Source of the DNA: Bacteroidales bacterium
GTDB lineage: Bacteria; Bacteroidota; Bacteroidia; Bacteroidales; UBA7960
DNA length: 64,000 nt
Direction: 5' to 3'
NCBI GenBank assembly: GCA_003559855.1
Contig: PWJZ01000119.1
Coordinates: forward strand, 1 to 64,000
Below, one piece after another: positions 37,328 to 46,383 of the stretch. Both the position numbers and the translations under genes were made by a program. The number at the start of each line of letters is the position of its first letter. Position 1 is the first letter of the stretch. The notes under the pieces were generated by a model that was not told the DNA's origin, ran no database searches, and saw only the letters and a program-made list of their open reading frames with translations.

Positions 37328-38017
37328 CTAATCCACAGAAAAGGCTATATCATGTTTTATCAGTCCATTCTCCAGTGAATATTTTATGAGACCAACAATT
37401 GTTTTGGTTTTTGTTTTAGCAAAAATATTTCTACGGTGGGTTTCCACTGTTCTTTTACTTATAAAAAGCTTTTTTGCAATTTCTTCATTGTTGTATTCCT
37501 GAGCAATCAAATTCAATATTTCTGTTTCTCGTTTTGAAAGTTTTATAGCTTTAGGTTGCATTTGTAATATTTTAGATTGAGGGTGATAAATATTTTTCAT
37601 AATAATTGATTGAACATCATAGCTAAGGTATTTATTTCCTGAACCTAATGAAATAATAGCATTGCAAAGTTCTGAGAAATCAGCACGTTTCAACAAATAT
37701 CCTGCAGCACCGGCCTCAATCATCCTTAATATAAGTGAATTCTCATCATGGGTTGTAAGAGCCAAAACCTGCGTATGAGGGAAGGAAGCCTTTATTTTCT
37801 TTGTCAACTCAATTCCGGACATCCCCGGCATTTTGATGTCAGACAATACCACATTAACAGACTGATTGCGTAGTATTTCAATAGCTTCATAACCGGAGTT
37901 AACCCCGGCTACCATTGAAATCTTGGTTTCTCTTATAAATAAAGCAAATAATCCGTCAATAACCAGTTGTTGATCATCAACAACCATCACTGTTATCACT
38001 TCATCGGTCTTATTCAT
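37328..38017 (-). CDS. NarL/FixJ-type response regulator
   Basis: A 229-residue regulator from ATG 38017 (MNKTDEVITVMVVDDQ); an in-frame ATG at 38035 would add six residues. The receiver domain has the acidic pair VVDD, the phospho-acceptor Asp in VLSDIKMPG (residue 60) and Lys in GYLLKRADF. A LuxR-type helix-turn-helix follows (SKRETEILNLIAQEYNNEEI, AKKLFISKRTVETHR). No sensor kinase gene is adjacent, so it is an orphan here. Bacteroidota NarL-type regulators usually pair with 7TMR or TPR kinases. Upstream lies a sigma-54-like promoter with tandem dyads (site D), so its own expression is probably controlled by the same activator as the permease and S41 genes. Confidence 0.93.
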   Translation of the reverse strand: MNKTDEVITVMVVDDQQLVIDGLFALFIRETKISMVAGVNSGYEAIEILRNQSVNVVLSDIKMPGMSGIELTKKIKASFPHTQVLALTTHDENSLILRMIEAGAAGYLLKRADFSELCNAIISLGSGNKYLSYDVQSIIMKNIYHPQSKILQMQPKAIKLSKRETEILNLIAQEYNNEEIAKKLFISKRTVETHRRNIFAKTKTKTIVGLIKYSLENGLIKHDIAFSVD

Positions 38018-38127
38018 ATTTAAAATTATTTGCAAATTATGTACGGATTATTTCCTTAACAATCTTATAAAATCAACAAAAACTTTACTTTTCATATCAA
38101 AACAATCATACTATATTTTAATATATA

Positions 38128-38142
38128 TCATTTATTATGCCA
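38128..38142 (-). promoter_or_regulatory. Sigma-54-like promoter (site D)
   Basis: Minus strand TGGCATAATAAATGA has GG, ten bases and GA, like site C. Transcription would begin near 38116, about 80-100 nt before the response regulator start. Confidence 0.5.
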
Positions 38143-38216
38143 AACAACAATTAATATTGATAAACAGTTGTTTAACACATGAAAAATGAAATAGTGTATT
38201 TAATCTTACAGATTAG

Positions 38217-38253
38217 TGTTCTTTTTCGGACAATATTTGTTCAATTACGTACA
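38217..38253 (-). promoter_or_regulatory. Tandem activator-binding dyads (site D)
   Basis: Plus-strand reading TGTTCTTTTTCGGACA (38217-38232) and TGTTCAATTACGTACA (38238-38253) are two 16-bp dyads separated by 5 bp. This is the clearest pair in the window, both fitting TGTnC-N6-GnACA. The nearer end is 75 bp from the -24 element on the minus strand. On the plus strand no sigma-54-like element lies at a suitable distance, so they most likely serve the response regulator and not susC. Confidence 0.65.
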
Positions 38254-38258
38254 AAAAA

Positions 38259-38298
38259 AAGCTTAAGCTACATTTATAATTAAAAGTAGCTTAAGCTT
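38259..38298 (-). terminator. Perfect 13-bp hairpin followed by T8 on the minus strand
   Basis: Arms AAGCTTAAGCTAC (38259-38271) and GTAGCTTAAGCTT (38286-38298) are exact reverse complements with a 14-nt loop. Read on the minus strand the hairpin is followed by a run of T, as in a Rho-independent terminator. It would end a transcript coming from the right, where the only candidate is the small frame at 38433-38642, and would insulate site D. Confidence 0.65.
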
Positions 38299-38432
38299 AC
38301 AACATGAAACAAACTATTACAATCTGACAGTTCTTAATACGTATCCCGGTTTTTATAATTAAATATAAAACAGAGATTGTATAATTATTGAAATGCAAAA
38401 ATATTTCACACGGAAAGTTAAAACAATCCGTA

Positions 38433-38642
38433 TCAGATGCTATTTATCATCTTCTGAATTACCTTCCAATACGTATTTTTCGAAATACTAAACTTTTCAC
38501 ACATTAGTTTCTTGTTTATTACATTAATAAGCAACATAAACATCTGCTGTAAATTATTATAATAACTTATCTGATTGTGATCATGGTTCTCCCAGCAATA
38601 AGTATTGGCACGTATGAAATAATCAAAAAATACGTATTGCAT
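38433..38642 (-). CDS. Possible 69-residue protein of unknown function
   Basis: An open frame from ATG 38642 gives a helical, Asn/Lys-rich peptide ending CEKFSISKNTYWKVIQKMIN. It matches no family I know. The terminator-like hairpin at 38259-38298 lies downstream on the same strand, which gives weak support for a transcript. Perfect 14-bp inverted repeats (38467-38480 and 38626-38639) lie inside the frame near both ends, which argues instead for a small repeat element. The rest of 38299-38780 is AT-rich and should contain the susC promoter, not identified. Confidence 0.25.
   Translation of the reverse strand: MQYVFFDYFIRANTYCWENHDHNQISYYNNLQQMFMLLINVINKKLMCEKFSISKNTYWKVIQKMINSI
38467..38639. 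repeat. 173-bp segment bounded by 14-bp inverted repeats
   Basis: CAATACGTATTTTT (38467-38480) and its exact reverse complement (38626-38639) bound 173 bp. The core AATACGTAT occurs a third time at 38336-38344. It could be a tiny inverted-repeat element or a set of palindromic regulator sites upstream of susC. Confidence 0.45.
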
Positions 38643-38780
38643 GCTATTTTACAGGGATTTTCAAAAGATTACATTTGAATAGAGAAAACAAAACATAGAT
38701 AAAGTATTTGCATTCTTTATATCTAAGTTTTCATAAATTAAATTATTGGTCAAATAAATTATTAATAAAAAAAAATAAAA

Positions 38781-41700
38781 ATGAAGAAAATTTTTAAATT
38801 ATTGACTTGCCTGTTCATATTGTCATTTAGCATATTATATGGGCAGGAACACAGGGTAACCGGAACTGTAACAGATCAAACAGATGGTTACACATTACCC
38901 GGAGCACAAATTGTTGTTAAAGGAACAACTATTGGAACGACCACCGATATTGACGGTGTGTACGAAATAGCCGCTCCTGAGGATGCGGTATTAGTATTTT
39001 CTTATTTGGGAATGGTTTCACAAGAGATTGATGTTGACGGTAGAAACGTAATTAATGTTGAAATGTTTCCCGACATAGCTGTCTTGGATGAGGTTATTGT
39101 GGTTGGTTATGGTACCAGGCTGAAATATGAGCTGACCGGTTCAATTAGTTCGGTAAGGGCTGAAGATATTGCCGGCCATACAATGCCTAGCTTTGAAACA
39201 GCATTGCAGGGTCGTGCTGCCGGAGTGCATATTTCTGCAGGTAGCGGTAAGCTCGGGCAGCAGGTACGCACCCGAATTCGTGGAGCTTCTTCAATCTCTG
39301 CAAGCAACCAGCCTTTGTATGTGATTGACGGTATTCCAGTACAGTCGGAAAACCTGGGAGTACTTACCAACGAACCTACAAACCCCTTGGCTGACTTGAA
39401 CCCGGCTGATATTGCAACTATTGAGGTTTTGAAAGATGCATCTGCCGCAGCTATTTATGGTTCAAGAGCTGCTAACGGTGTAATAATTATTACAACAAAA
39501 CGTGGTAAAGAAGGCAGAACACGATTTAATGTCACTTCACAATTTGGATTTAGCGAACCTTCAAATAAAGTAGGTTTTCTGAATCGCGAAGAGTATCTTG
39601 ATCTGTTTAGAGAAGCTTATTCTAATTCAGCCGGCGGACCTGATGAATTCTTCCTGATTTGGGATGGATGGGAAGATGCACTCGACTGGGGCTTAGCCTA
39701 TTGGCGTGATCCGGACAACCCTGAAGATATAACAAAAGGACCCGATACAAACTGGGAAGATGAAGCATTTCGCAGAGGAGGTTCTCAACAATTTGATATC
39801 TCAGCATCAGGTGGTACTGATAACACTCAATACTATGTTTCTCTTTCGTATACTGACCAGGAAGCTATTATCGTTGGTAACTCATATGACAGGATAAGCG
39901 GACGACTTAATCTTGACCAGAAAGCAAGCGATATTTTAACTTTCGGCCTGAATATGAACCTCTCAAGGTCCAGAAATTTCAGGGTAGCTAATGACAGAGC
40001 TTTTGCTACGCCTTTGCAAATGATTGCACTGCCATCCGTACAGCCAACACACGACCCATACACCGGAGAATTGAACAGATTAACTGTCTATGAAAACGGA
40101 TTGGTAGTTCAAAAATACAATAACTTCGATACTGAAATCTTCAGAAATTTTGGTAATGTTTTTGCCAATCTTGAAATACTTCCGGGCTTTACATTCAGGA
40201 GTGAAGCCGGGGTTGACATTCTCAGACAACATGAATGGGAATATCGTGGCCGTTTGACAAATGACGGGGGGCCGGCAGGATTCGGATTTGACCGTAACGT
40301 GGCTTCCAAAATTTATAACTGGGAAAACTACTTTACTTACGACAGAATTTTTGCCGAAAACTATGATCTTAACCTGGTTGTTGGAGCCAGCCTGCAACAA
40401 GCCGATTTAGACCTTGCTTCTATGACCGCCATAGGATTTCCAAGTGATGAATTTAAAAAGATTGAAAGTGCAGCCGAAATAACTGGATCAAGCTCAAGCT
40501 CAACCGAATACAGATATAATTCGTTATTTACCAGAGCAAACCTGAAATTTTTTGACAAATACCTGGCAACAGTAAGTGCCAGAAGCGATGGATCTTCAAG
40601 GTTTAGTGAAGATAACCGATATGGCTTTTTCCCAGCAGCATCCCTTGCATGGGTTGTAACTAATGAAGAGTTCCTCAGGGACAATTATATATTAAGTTTT
40701 CTGAAACCAAGGTTTAGTTGGGGGCTAACAGGAAACTCCGAAATTGACAATTTTGCTGCATGGGGATTATACGAAGCAAGTAACTACGCCGGCATATATG
40801 GGATAATATCAGATGCCTACCCCAGTGACGACCTGAGATGGGAAACAACCGCTCAAACTAACGCCGGTATTGATTTTGGATTCCTGGATAACCGTATATC
40901 CGGTGAAATAGACTACTACGTGAAAAAAACCGATGACCTGTTATTGCTCGTACAAATACCGGCTACTACCGGTTATGAAAACGTTTACCGTAATGTTGGA
41001 AAAATGGAAAACAAAGGTTGGGAATTTGTTCTTAATACTGTTAATATTGACAGAAACTTTAAATGGAACTCCAACTTTAACATTGCATTCAACAAAAACA
41101 AAGTAACCGATCTTGATGGGCAAATTATACAATCAATGATCTGGAGGGTTATTGAAGGTCAGCCTATTGGCGTATTTTATACAAAAGAATACGCAGGTGT
41201 TGACCCTGAAACCGGAGATGCGCTTTTCTATCTCAATGAAACGGGTGATAAAACAACAACAAGCCGTGCAGAAGCAGCCAACCGTATTGTAGGAGACCCA
41301 AATCCTGATTTCTGGGGCGGCTTTACCAACACTTTCAGATATGGAGGTTTTGACCTTAATGTTATGTTTCAGTTTGTTTATGGCCATGATATTTATAATC
41401 ATGGACGTCAATGGCAGGCCGATGGATTCGGATGGTTCGACAACCAAACTGTAGACTTTTATGAAAATCACTGGCAAGAACCGGGAGACGACACTTATTA
41501 TCCACAACCAAGATTCTATTTGGGTAACGGATATGGCACGTCAAGCATGCTGATATTTGATGGGTCATATATTCGCCTGAAAGAAGTTTCATTGGGATAT
41601 ACTATACCACGAAGAATCGTTCAACAGGCTAACCTCGAAAATGTCAGGATTTTTGTAAGAGGCTATAATCTGCTAACTTTCACTGAATATCCGGGATGGG

Positions 41701-41828
41701 ATCCCGAAACCAGTGCACCTAACACCGCTGATATCGGAACTCAGGCATCCAATATCCGCCAGGGTTGGGACTTTTACACAGCACCACAACCCAGAACAAT
41801 CACACTTGGTTTAAATCTTAGTTTCTAA
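38781..41828 (+). CDS. SusC/RagA-family TonB-dependent outer-membrane receptor
   Basis: A 1015-residue importer. A signal peptide (about 1-21, ending ILYGQ) precedes a carboxypeptidase-regulatory-like domain (HRVTGTVTDQTDGYTLPGAQ onward, about 24-100). The TonB box/plug region is LDEVIVVGYGT with ALQGRAAGVHI, LYVIDGIPV and AAIYGSRAANGVIIITTKRG. A 22-strand barrel follows, ending PRTITLGLNLSF with the terminal Phe. It partners the SusD-like lipoprotein 45 bp downstream to take up an oligomer across the outer membrane. No glycan-degrading enzyme, ECF sigma or anti-sigma lies beside it, so the nutrient cannot be inferred. Confidence 0.96.
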   Translation: MKKIFKLLTCLFILSFSILYGQEHRVTGTVTDQTDGYTLPGAQIVVKGTTIGTTTDIDGVYEIAAPEDAVLVFSYLGMVSQEIDVDGRNVINVEMFPDIAVLDEVIVVGYGTRLKYELTGSISSVRAEDIAGHTMPSFETALQGRAAGVHISAGSGKLGQQVRTRIRGASSISASNQPLYVIDGIPVQSENLGVLTNEPTNPLADLNPADIATIEVLKDASAAAIYGSRAANGVIIITTKRGKEGRTRFNVTSQFGFSEPSNKVGFLNREEYLDLFREAYSNSAGGPDEFFLIWDGWEDALDWGLAYWRDPDNPEDITKGPDTNWEDEAFRRGGSQQFDISASGGTDNTQYYVSLSYTDQEAIIVGNSYDRISGRLNLDQKASDILTFGLNMNLSRSRNFRVANDRAFATPLQMIALPSVQPTHDPYTGELNRLTVYENGLVVQKYNNFDTEIFRNFGNVFANLEILPGFTFRSEAGVDILRQHEWEYRGRLTNDGGPAGFGFDRNVASKIYNWENYFTYDRIFAENYDLNLVVGASLQQADLDLASMTAIGFPSDEFKKIESAAEITGSSSSSTEYRYNSLFTRANLKFFDKYLATVSARSDGSSRFSEDNRYGFFPAASLAWVVTNEEFLRDNYILSFLKPRFSWGLTGNSEIDNFAAWGLYEASNYAGIYGIISDAYPSDDLRWETTAQTNAGIDFGFLDNRISGEIDYYVKKTDDLLLLVQIPATTGYENVYRNVGKMENKGWEFVLNTVNIDRNFKWNSNFNIAFNKNKVTDLDGQIIQSMIWRVIEGQPIGVFYTKEYAGVDPETGDALFYLNETGDKTTTSRAEAANRIVGDPNPDFWGGFTNTFRYGGFDLNVMFQFVYGHDIYNHGRQWQADGFGWFDNQTVDFYENHWQEPGDDTYYPQPRFYLGNGYGTSSMLIFDGSYIRLKEVSLGYTIPRRIVQQANLENVRIFVRGYNLLTFTEYPGWDPETSAPNTADIGTQASNIRQGWDFYTAPQPRTITLGLNLSF

Positions 41829-41873
41829 TGAATATTTTCAATTTATTTTTATAAAAAACAAAAAACAAATACA

Positions 41874-43346
41874 ATGAAAACAAAAAAAATAATAATTTAC
41901 GTCTGTTTTATTCTGGCGGTTGCAGTGGTATCATCATGTAGTGATTTTTTAGATATAGAACCACAGCAAGCGGTAGATTCAGAATTTGTTTATGATGATC
42001 ATGAAGGCGTAGTAAATGCCCTGCATGGTGCCTATTCTATAATTGCCGGACCGCAATTTTACGCAGGAACCAGTATTTTCCATAGCGACCTGGTCGCTAA
42101 TTCAGGTGAGATAGCCTGGACAGGCACTTTTATCCAGTATCTGGAAATGGAATTAAAAGCAATGGACCCAAGTGACGGGTTCATTGAAGCAAAATGGATA
42201 AATGCATACCGGGCAATAGATATTGTCAATAACGTCCTTGAAAATCTGCATGTTGTTAATGAATCTGACCGAAACAAAATTGAAGGTGAAGCGAAATTTA
42301 TAAGAGGGATCATGTACCTTGAGTTAGTGCGATTTTTTGCAAATCCTTATATTGGCGGTGAAGCAAATGAGCATCCTGGAGTTCCGCTGGTGCTTATACC
42401 AACTCCTTTGAGTGGTATAACAGATGAGCACTATCCCGAGAGAGCTTCTGTCGGGGCAGTCTATGATAATATTATAAATGATCTGAATGATGCCAAAAAT
42501 TTGCTTTCAGCTGTAGTAGGTGAATTTTTCGGAGCTAACGACGGAAAAGCAACCGGGCCTGCAGCAGCCGGCTTTCTTGCGAGAGCATATCTTGATATGG
42601 AACTCTGGGAAGAAGCAGCGATAGAAGCCGACTATGTTATAGAAGCCTTTGGAGGCTATAATGCTCTTAATCCAACGCCCAGAGCCGCCTTTAACAATGA
42701 CTCATACACAACCGAAGATGTGTTCATGATTATGCAAAATGCTATCAGCCACGCCGGTTCAGCTAATAATGGCATTAGCACGTTCTTTGCAAGCCTTGAA
42801 GGACAAGGAAGAAGCGATATACACATAATGAACAAACATTTCGATATTTTTGAGGAAGGCGACTTGAGAGCGAAAATAACGGATGACCCATATATCATTG
42901 ATATCACACAGGTTCGCGAAATGTATTACTTAGGTGTGGGCAGGAAACCGGGAAATATAATGTCAAGTAAATGGGGTAAATTCGATGCAAACATCAATGT
43001 TATTCGTCTAGCAGAAATGATCCTTACCAGGGCAGAGGCAAATTTCAGAAACGGAACGGCTATCGGTGCTCAACCGGAAGATGACATTAATTCAATACGT
43101 AACAGGGCAGGACTTAATGATTTACAAGAAACATTGACCCTGCAGGAAATCAGAAATGAAAGATACAGAGAGCTCTGTTTTGAAGGACATAGATTGTTTG
43201 ATGTTCGTCGATTCAAAGAAGATGTTGTCAACCCAACAAATCCTGATGACATCCTCCCGTGGAACAGCCCACGAATGGTGCTGCCTATACCACAAAGAGA
43301 AATAGATGTAAATGAGAACCTGGTTCAAAATGAAGCCTATCAATAA
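41874..43346 (+). CDS. SusD/RagB-family nutrient-binding lipoprotein
   Basis: A 490-residue surface lipoprotein. Lipobox VVSSC places the lipidated cysteine at residue 22. The SusD fold shows SDFLDIEPQQAVDSEFVY at the N-terminus, WINAYRAIDIVNNVLEN and GEAKFIRGIMYLELVRFFAN in the TPR region. The C-terminal IRNERYRELCFEGHRLFDVR and MVLPIPQREIDVNENLVQNE complete it. All conserved blocks are present. It closes over the SusC barrel as a lid. The operon ends at a hairpin 30 bp after the stop. Confidence 0.96.
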   Translation: MKTKKIIIYVCFILAVAVVSSCSDFLDIEPQQAVDSEFVYDDHEGVVNALHGAYSIIAGPQFYAGTSIFHSDLVANSGEIAWTGTFIQYLEMELKAMDPSDGFIEAKWINAYRAIDIVNNVLENLHVVNESDRNKIEGEAKFIRGIMYLELVRFFANPYIGGEANEHPGVPLVLIPTPLSGITDEHYPERASVGAVYDNIINDLNDAKNLLSAVVGEFFGANDGKATGPAAAGFLARAYLDMELWEEAAIEADYVIEAFGGYNALNPTPRAAFNNDSYTTEDVFMIMQNAISHAGSANNGISTFFASLEGQGRSDIHIMNKHFDIFEEGDLRAKITDDPYIIDITQVREMYYLGVGRKPGNIMSSKWGKFDANINVIRLAEMILTRAEANFRNGTAIGAQPEDDINSIRNRAGLNDLQETLTLQEIRNERYRELCFEGHRLFDVRRFKEDVVNPTNPDDILPWNSPRMVLPIPQREIDVNENLVQNEAYQ

Positions 43347-43377
43347 AAATATATCTTTTTTATTATTTTACCGCAAA

Positions 43378-43407
43378 AGCCGCCTTGCAAATATTTGTAA
43401 GGTGGCT
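43378..43407 (+). terminator. Hairpin terminator after susCD
   Basis: A 15-bp stem with two G-T wobbles, AGCCGCCTTGCAAAT (43378-43392) paired with ATTTGTAAGGTGGCT (43393-43407), followed by a T-rich but not pure T stretch. Likely the end of the susCD transcript. Confidence 0.65.
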
Positions 43408-43410
43408 TCA

Positions 43411-43999
43411 TCTTTATAATGCTATGTGAAAAATAATAATTAAATAAAATAACTTTAAATTAAATTAAATACGATAACAAAAAATATCAATTTATTAATC
43501 AAAAACGTTCCAATAATATTAACATTGATTTTAAATACTTCCTCAGCTTTTGAATAAAACAGGAATACACTTTCTAAATTTGACGATAAAAACCAAAAAC
43601 GAGAATGGAAAAATTAAACAGGCAGGAACATATTTTGAAAAAAACCTTATATCAACTCAATAAAAACAGGTAAAAAACTTTAGGGATAATCTTTCAATTT
43701 TTATTAATTAAAATAAAAAATAATCAGCAATTATAACAGTGTGATATTCAATATATCGAAAAATTCTATTGCAAGAAAATAATGTGAATTGTTTTTTGTT
43801 ATTTTAATCTGATTTATATGGGTTTTTTTTTGTAAATTTACTTCGTAAAAAAATTCTATAAAACAAAAACCTATACATAAACAGACAAAACATTTTGCTT
43901 TTAAAATTGTTGATGAAATTATAAAAAAAAATATAATAATATACAAAATATTTCGTATAAAGCTTAACATTACTGTTTTATAAATTAAATTGCTGTGTT
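43411..43999. other. Long AT-rich intergenic region
   Basis: No credible coding frame; short frames here are by-products of A/T runs. The promoter of the plug-domain gene at 44000 must lie here but was not identified. Confidence 0.5.
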
Positions 44000-46375
44000 A
44001 TGAAGCCAATATATCTCACTATCCGGGTTTGCTTTGTTTTCTTGATAGCTTTTCAGTTATCTTCATATGCTCAAAACATCAATCGGCCGGAAACGCCGGG
44101 CATTGATGTTACAGAAAGTCTTGAGAAGCTAAAAACAGATTATCCCCACCAGAAGGTTTATCTTAACACCGATAAGGCCAGCTATTTAGCCGGGGATCAC
44201 ATCTGGTATTCTGCTTATGTTATTAACGCAGTTGATCATCATCCTGACGAATCCGGCACCAATTTGCATGTAGAACTGACAGACCATAGAAGCAGGTTTA
44301 TATCAATATCACTGGTTCAGATACAGGATGGATATTCATACGGAGATATTCACCTGCCGGACTCCCTTCCTGAGGGAAATTATTATTTGCGTGCATATAC
44401 TGAATGGATGAGAAACTTCGACGAAAAGTTTTACTATCAACAAGAAATTTATGTAAATAATCCGATTGAAGAAAATTTCATCCGACGGAGGGATATTCGC
44501 ACTAAACGCAGGTTCAACCAGACCCTGAAAAACAAACAAAACAAAATGCAATTTGCTGTTTTTCCGGAAGGAGGCGATATTGTCAACAATTTAAATAACA
44601 GGGTTGCATTTAAAGCAACTGATGCACTTGGTGCAGGGCAAAAAGCCAGCGGCAAGGTGTTGGATTCTGACGGCAATCCTGTTCTGGAGTTTGAAACTTA
44701 TCATGACGGTATGGGTGTATTTGAGTTTACACCAAAAACAGGAGAAAACTACTCAGCAAAAGTTCATTTCGACAACGGTAAAAAATTAACATATCAATTC
44801 ACTGAAAGCTTGAATTACGGCTACCTGTTGAGAGCCGATGCAATAAACGATAAAATAAATATAAAGGTTGAATCCAATTTCAGCCCTGAAGATCATGACA
44901 TTAAACCGGAAATCACTGTTATAGCACATACCAGGGGTCGTAGAATTTTCGCTGATAAGGCTGAATTAAAAAACCGCATCTGGCAAACATCTGTTTCAAA
45001 AGATCTTTTTCCCACGGGCATATGCCATATTACAGTTTTTGATGCCAATATGCTGCCTGTTTCGGAAAGACTTGTTTTTGTCAATCATGATGACATTTCA
45101 CAGGTTCATTTTAAGAACCTTAAATACGAGAACAGTGATAAATTAGAGCTCTTGTTTGCCGGATATTCTGAAGATAAGGATATATATGGCAGTTACTCAA
45201 TGTCGGTTTTATATCCATCAGGCAAGGATGTTCAGCACGAATCAAACATTGCAAGTTACTTTTTGCTTGAAAGTGATTTGGGTTCAACTTTTTTGGATCC
45301 CTGGTATTATCTTTCGGGCGATGACGAAGAAATACGAAAAGCGCTTGATCTGTTAATGATGACTCATGGCTGGCGTCGTTTTGACTGGGAAAATGTTCTG
45401 GCAGGCACATATCCTGAAATCAACTATGAGCATGCCATTGGTCTTACAATAAGTGGTCGTTTGCTTACGTTAAGGGATTCCAGGCCATTAAATAACGTTC
45501 CTGTTGAACTTTCCATAGATCAAAACGGTTCGGATATTTATTCAACCGAAACATCGACCGGAGGTGTTTTTTCATTTCAGGGTCTGCATTACGAAGGTGA
45601 GTTTAATGCTACCCTGGTGCCGGGCACCACACACCATATACCAACTGTTGATCTGGACATCAGAAAATATGATAAAACAGACTTTTCGATGAGTTTTCTT
45701 ACCCGTACTTTAGAGGTACTTGAAAGAGGTGACAAATGGAGCCGCCAACCCTCGTCGGATGTTACGGTTAAACCATATATAAAACCTGATTTCAAGAAGG
45801 ACCGAACAAAAAGCTCTTACGGTAATCCCGACCAGATAATTTATATTGATGAGCTCCCATCGGGTTATTCTACACTCAGAAGTGCATTAAGAGGGCGTTT
45901 GATATCTCTTGGTGCGGAAGGCAGCTTTATGGCAAGTACTGAACCGCTTTATATGATTGATGGTAATCCCACCAACAGCGTAACCTTTAACAACCTGAAC
46001 CCGCAAAATGTCGAAAAAGTTGAAGTGTTCAGAGGCGCAAGCACTACCGTTTTTGGCGCCAGGGGAGCAAACGGGGTTATTATCGCTTATACAAGAACAT
46101 CGTTTATTGGCGAAAAACCATATTTCGAATTTGAATACCCGGGATATGATAAACCCGGAGAGTTTTACCGGTCGAGAATAAAAACGGAATATTTCAAACA
46201 ATCAGGAATTAACAAGACCTTTTTTTGGATACCTCAGATCATTCCTGATCAGGATGGCAGAGCAACCGTTGAATTGTCTGAAAAGATAAAAACAAACGAT
46301 TATATAATTATTATCGAAGGTATTGATAATAAAGGAAGGATATCTTTCTCAAAGAAAACAAGACAGACGCCGTAA
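44000..46375 (+). CDS. Macroglobulin-like exported protein with a TonB-plug domain and no barrel
   Basis: A 791-residue protein with a signal peptide (about 1-24, ending SSYAQ). An alpha-2-macroglobulin MG2-like segment follows (VYLNTDKASYLAGDHIWYSA). Further beta domains come next, then a carboxypeptidase-regulatory-like stretch (ISGRLLTLRDSRPLNNVPVE). A TonB-receptor plug domain (about 620-705) has LRGRLISLGAEGSFMASTEP, LYMIDGNP and VEKVEVFRGAS with TTVFGARGANGVIIAYTR. No beta-barrel follows; only about 85 residues remain. This architecture is recurrent in Bacteroidota, but the use of a plug without a barrel is not understood. Confidence 0.85.
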   Translation: MKPIYLTIRVCFVFLIAFQLSSYAQNINRPETPGIDVTESLEKLKTDYPHQKVYLNTDKASYLAGDHIWYSAYVINAVDHHPDESGTNLHVELTDHRSRFISISLVQIQDGYSYGDIHLPDSLPEGNYYLRAYTEWMRNFDEKFYYQQEIYVNNPIEENFIRRRDIRTKRRFNQTLKNKQNKMQFAVFPEGGDIVNNLNNRVAFKATDALGAGQKASGKVLDSDGNPVLEFETYHDGMGVFEFTPKTGENYSAKVHFDNGKKLTYQFTESLNYGYLLRADAINDKINIKVESNFSPEDHDIKPEITVIAHTRGRRIFADKAELKNRIWQTSVSKDLFPTGICHITVFDANMLPVSERLVFVNHDDISQVHFKNLKYENSDKLELLFAGYSEDKDIYGSYSMSVLYPSGKDVQHESNIASYFLLESDLGSTFLDPWYYLSGDDEEIRKALDLLMMTHGWRRFDWENVLAGTYPEINYEHAIGLTISGRLLTLRDSRPLNNVPVELSIDQNGSDIYSTETSTGGVFSFQGLHYEGEFNATLVPGTTHHIPTVDLDIRKYDKTDFSMSFLTRTLEVLERGDKWSRQPSSDVTVKPYIKPDFKKDRTKSSYGNPDQIIYIDELPSGYSTLRSALRGRLISLGAEGSFMASTEPLYMIDGNPTNSVTFNNLNPQNVEKVEVFRGASTTVFGARGANGVIIAYTRTSFIGEKPYFEFEYPGYDKPGEFYRSRIKTEYFKQSGINKTFFWIPQIIPDQDGRATVELSEKIKTNDYIIIIEGIDNKGRISFSKKTRQTP

Positions 46376-46383
46376 CATCATAG

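Noticed and set aside
43731..43970. 79-residue open frame on the minus strand
   Set aside because: It is poly-A/T intergenic DNA, gives an Ile/Phe/Lys-only peptide and has no start signal.
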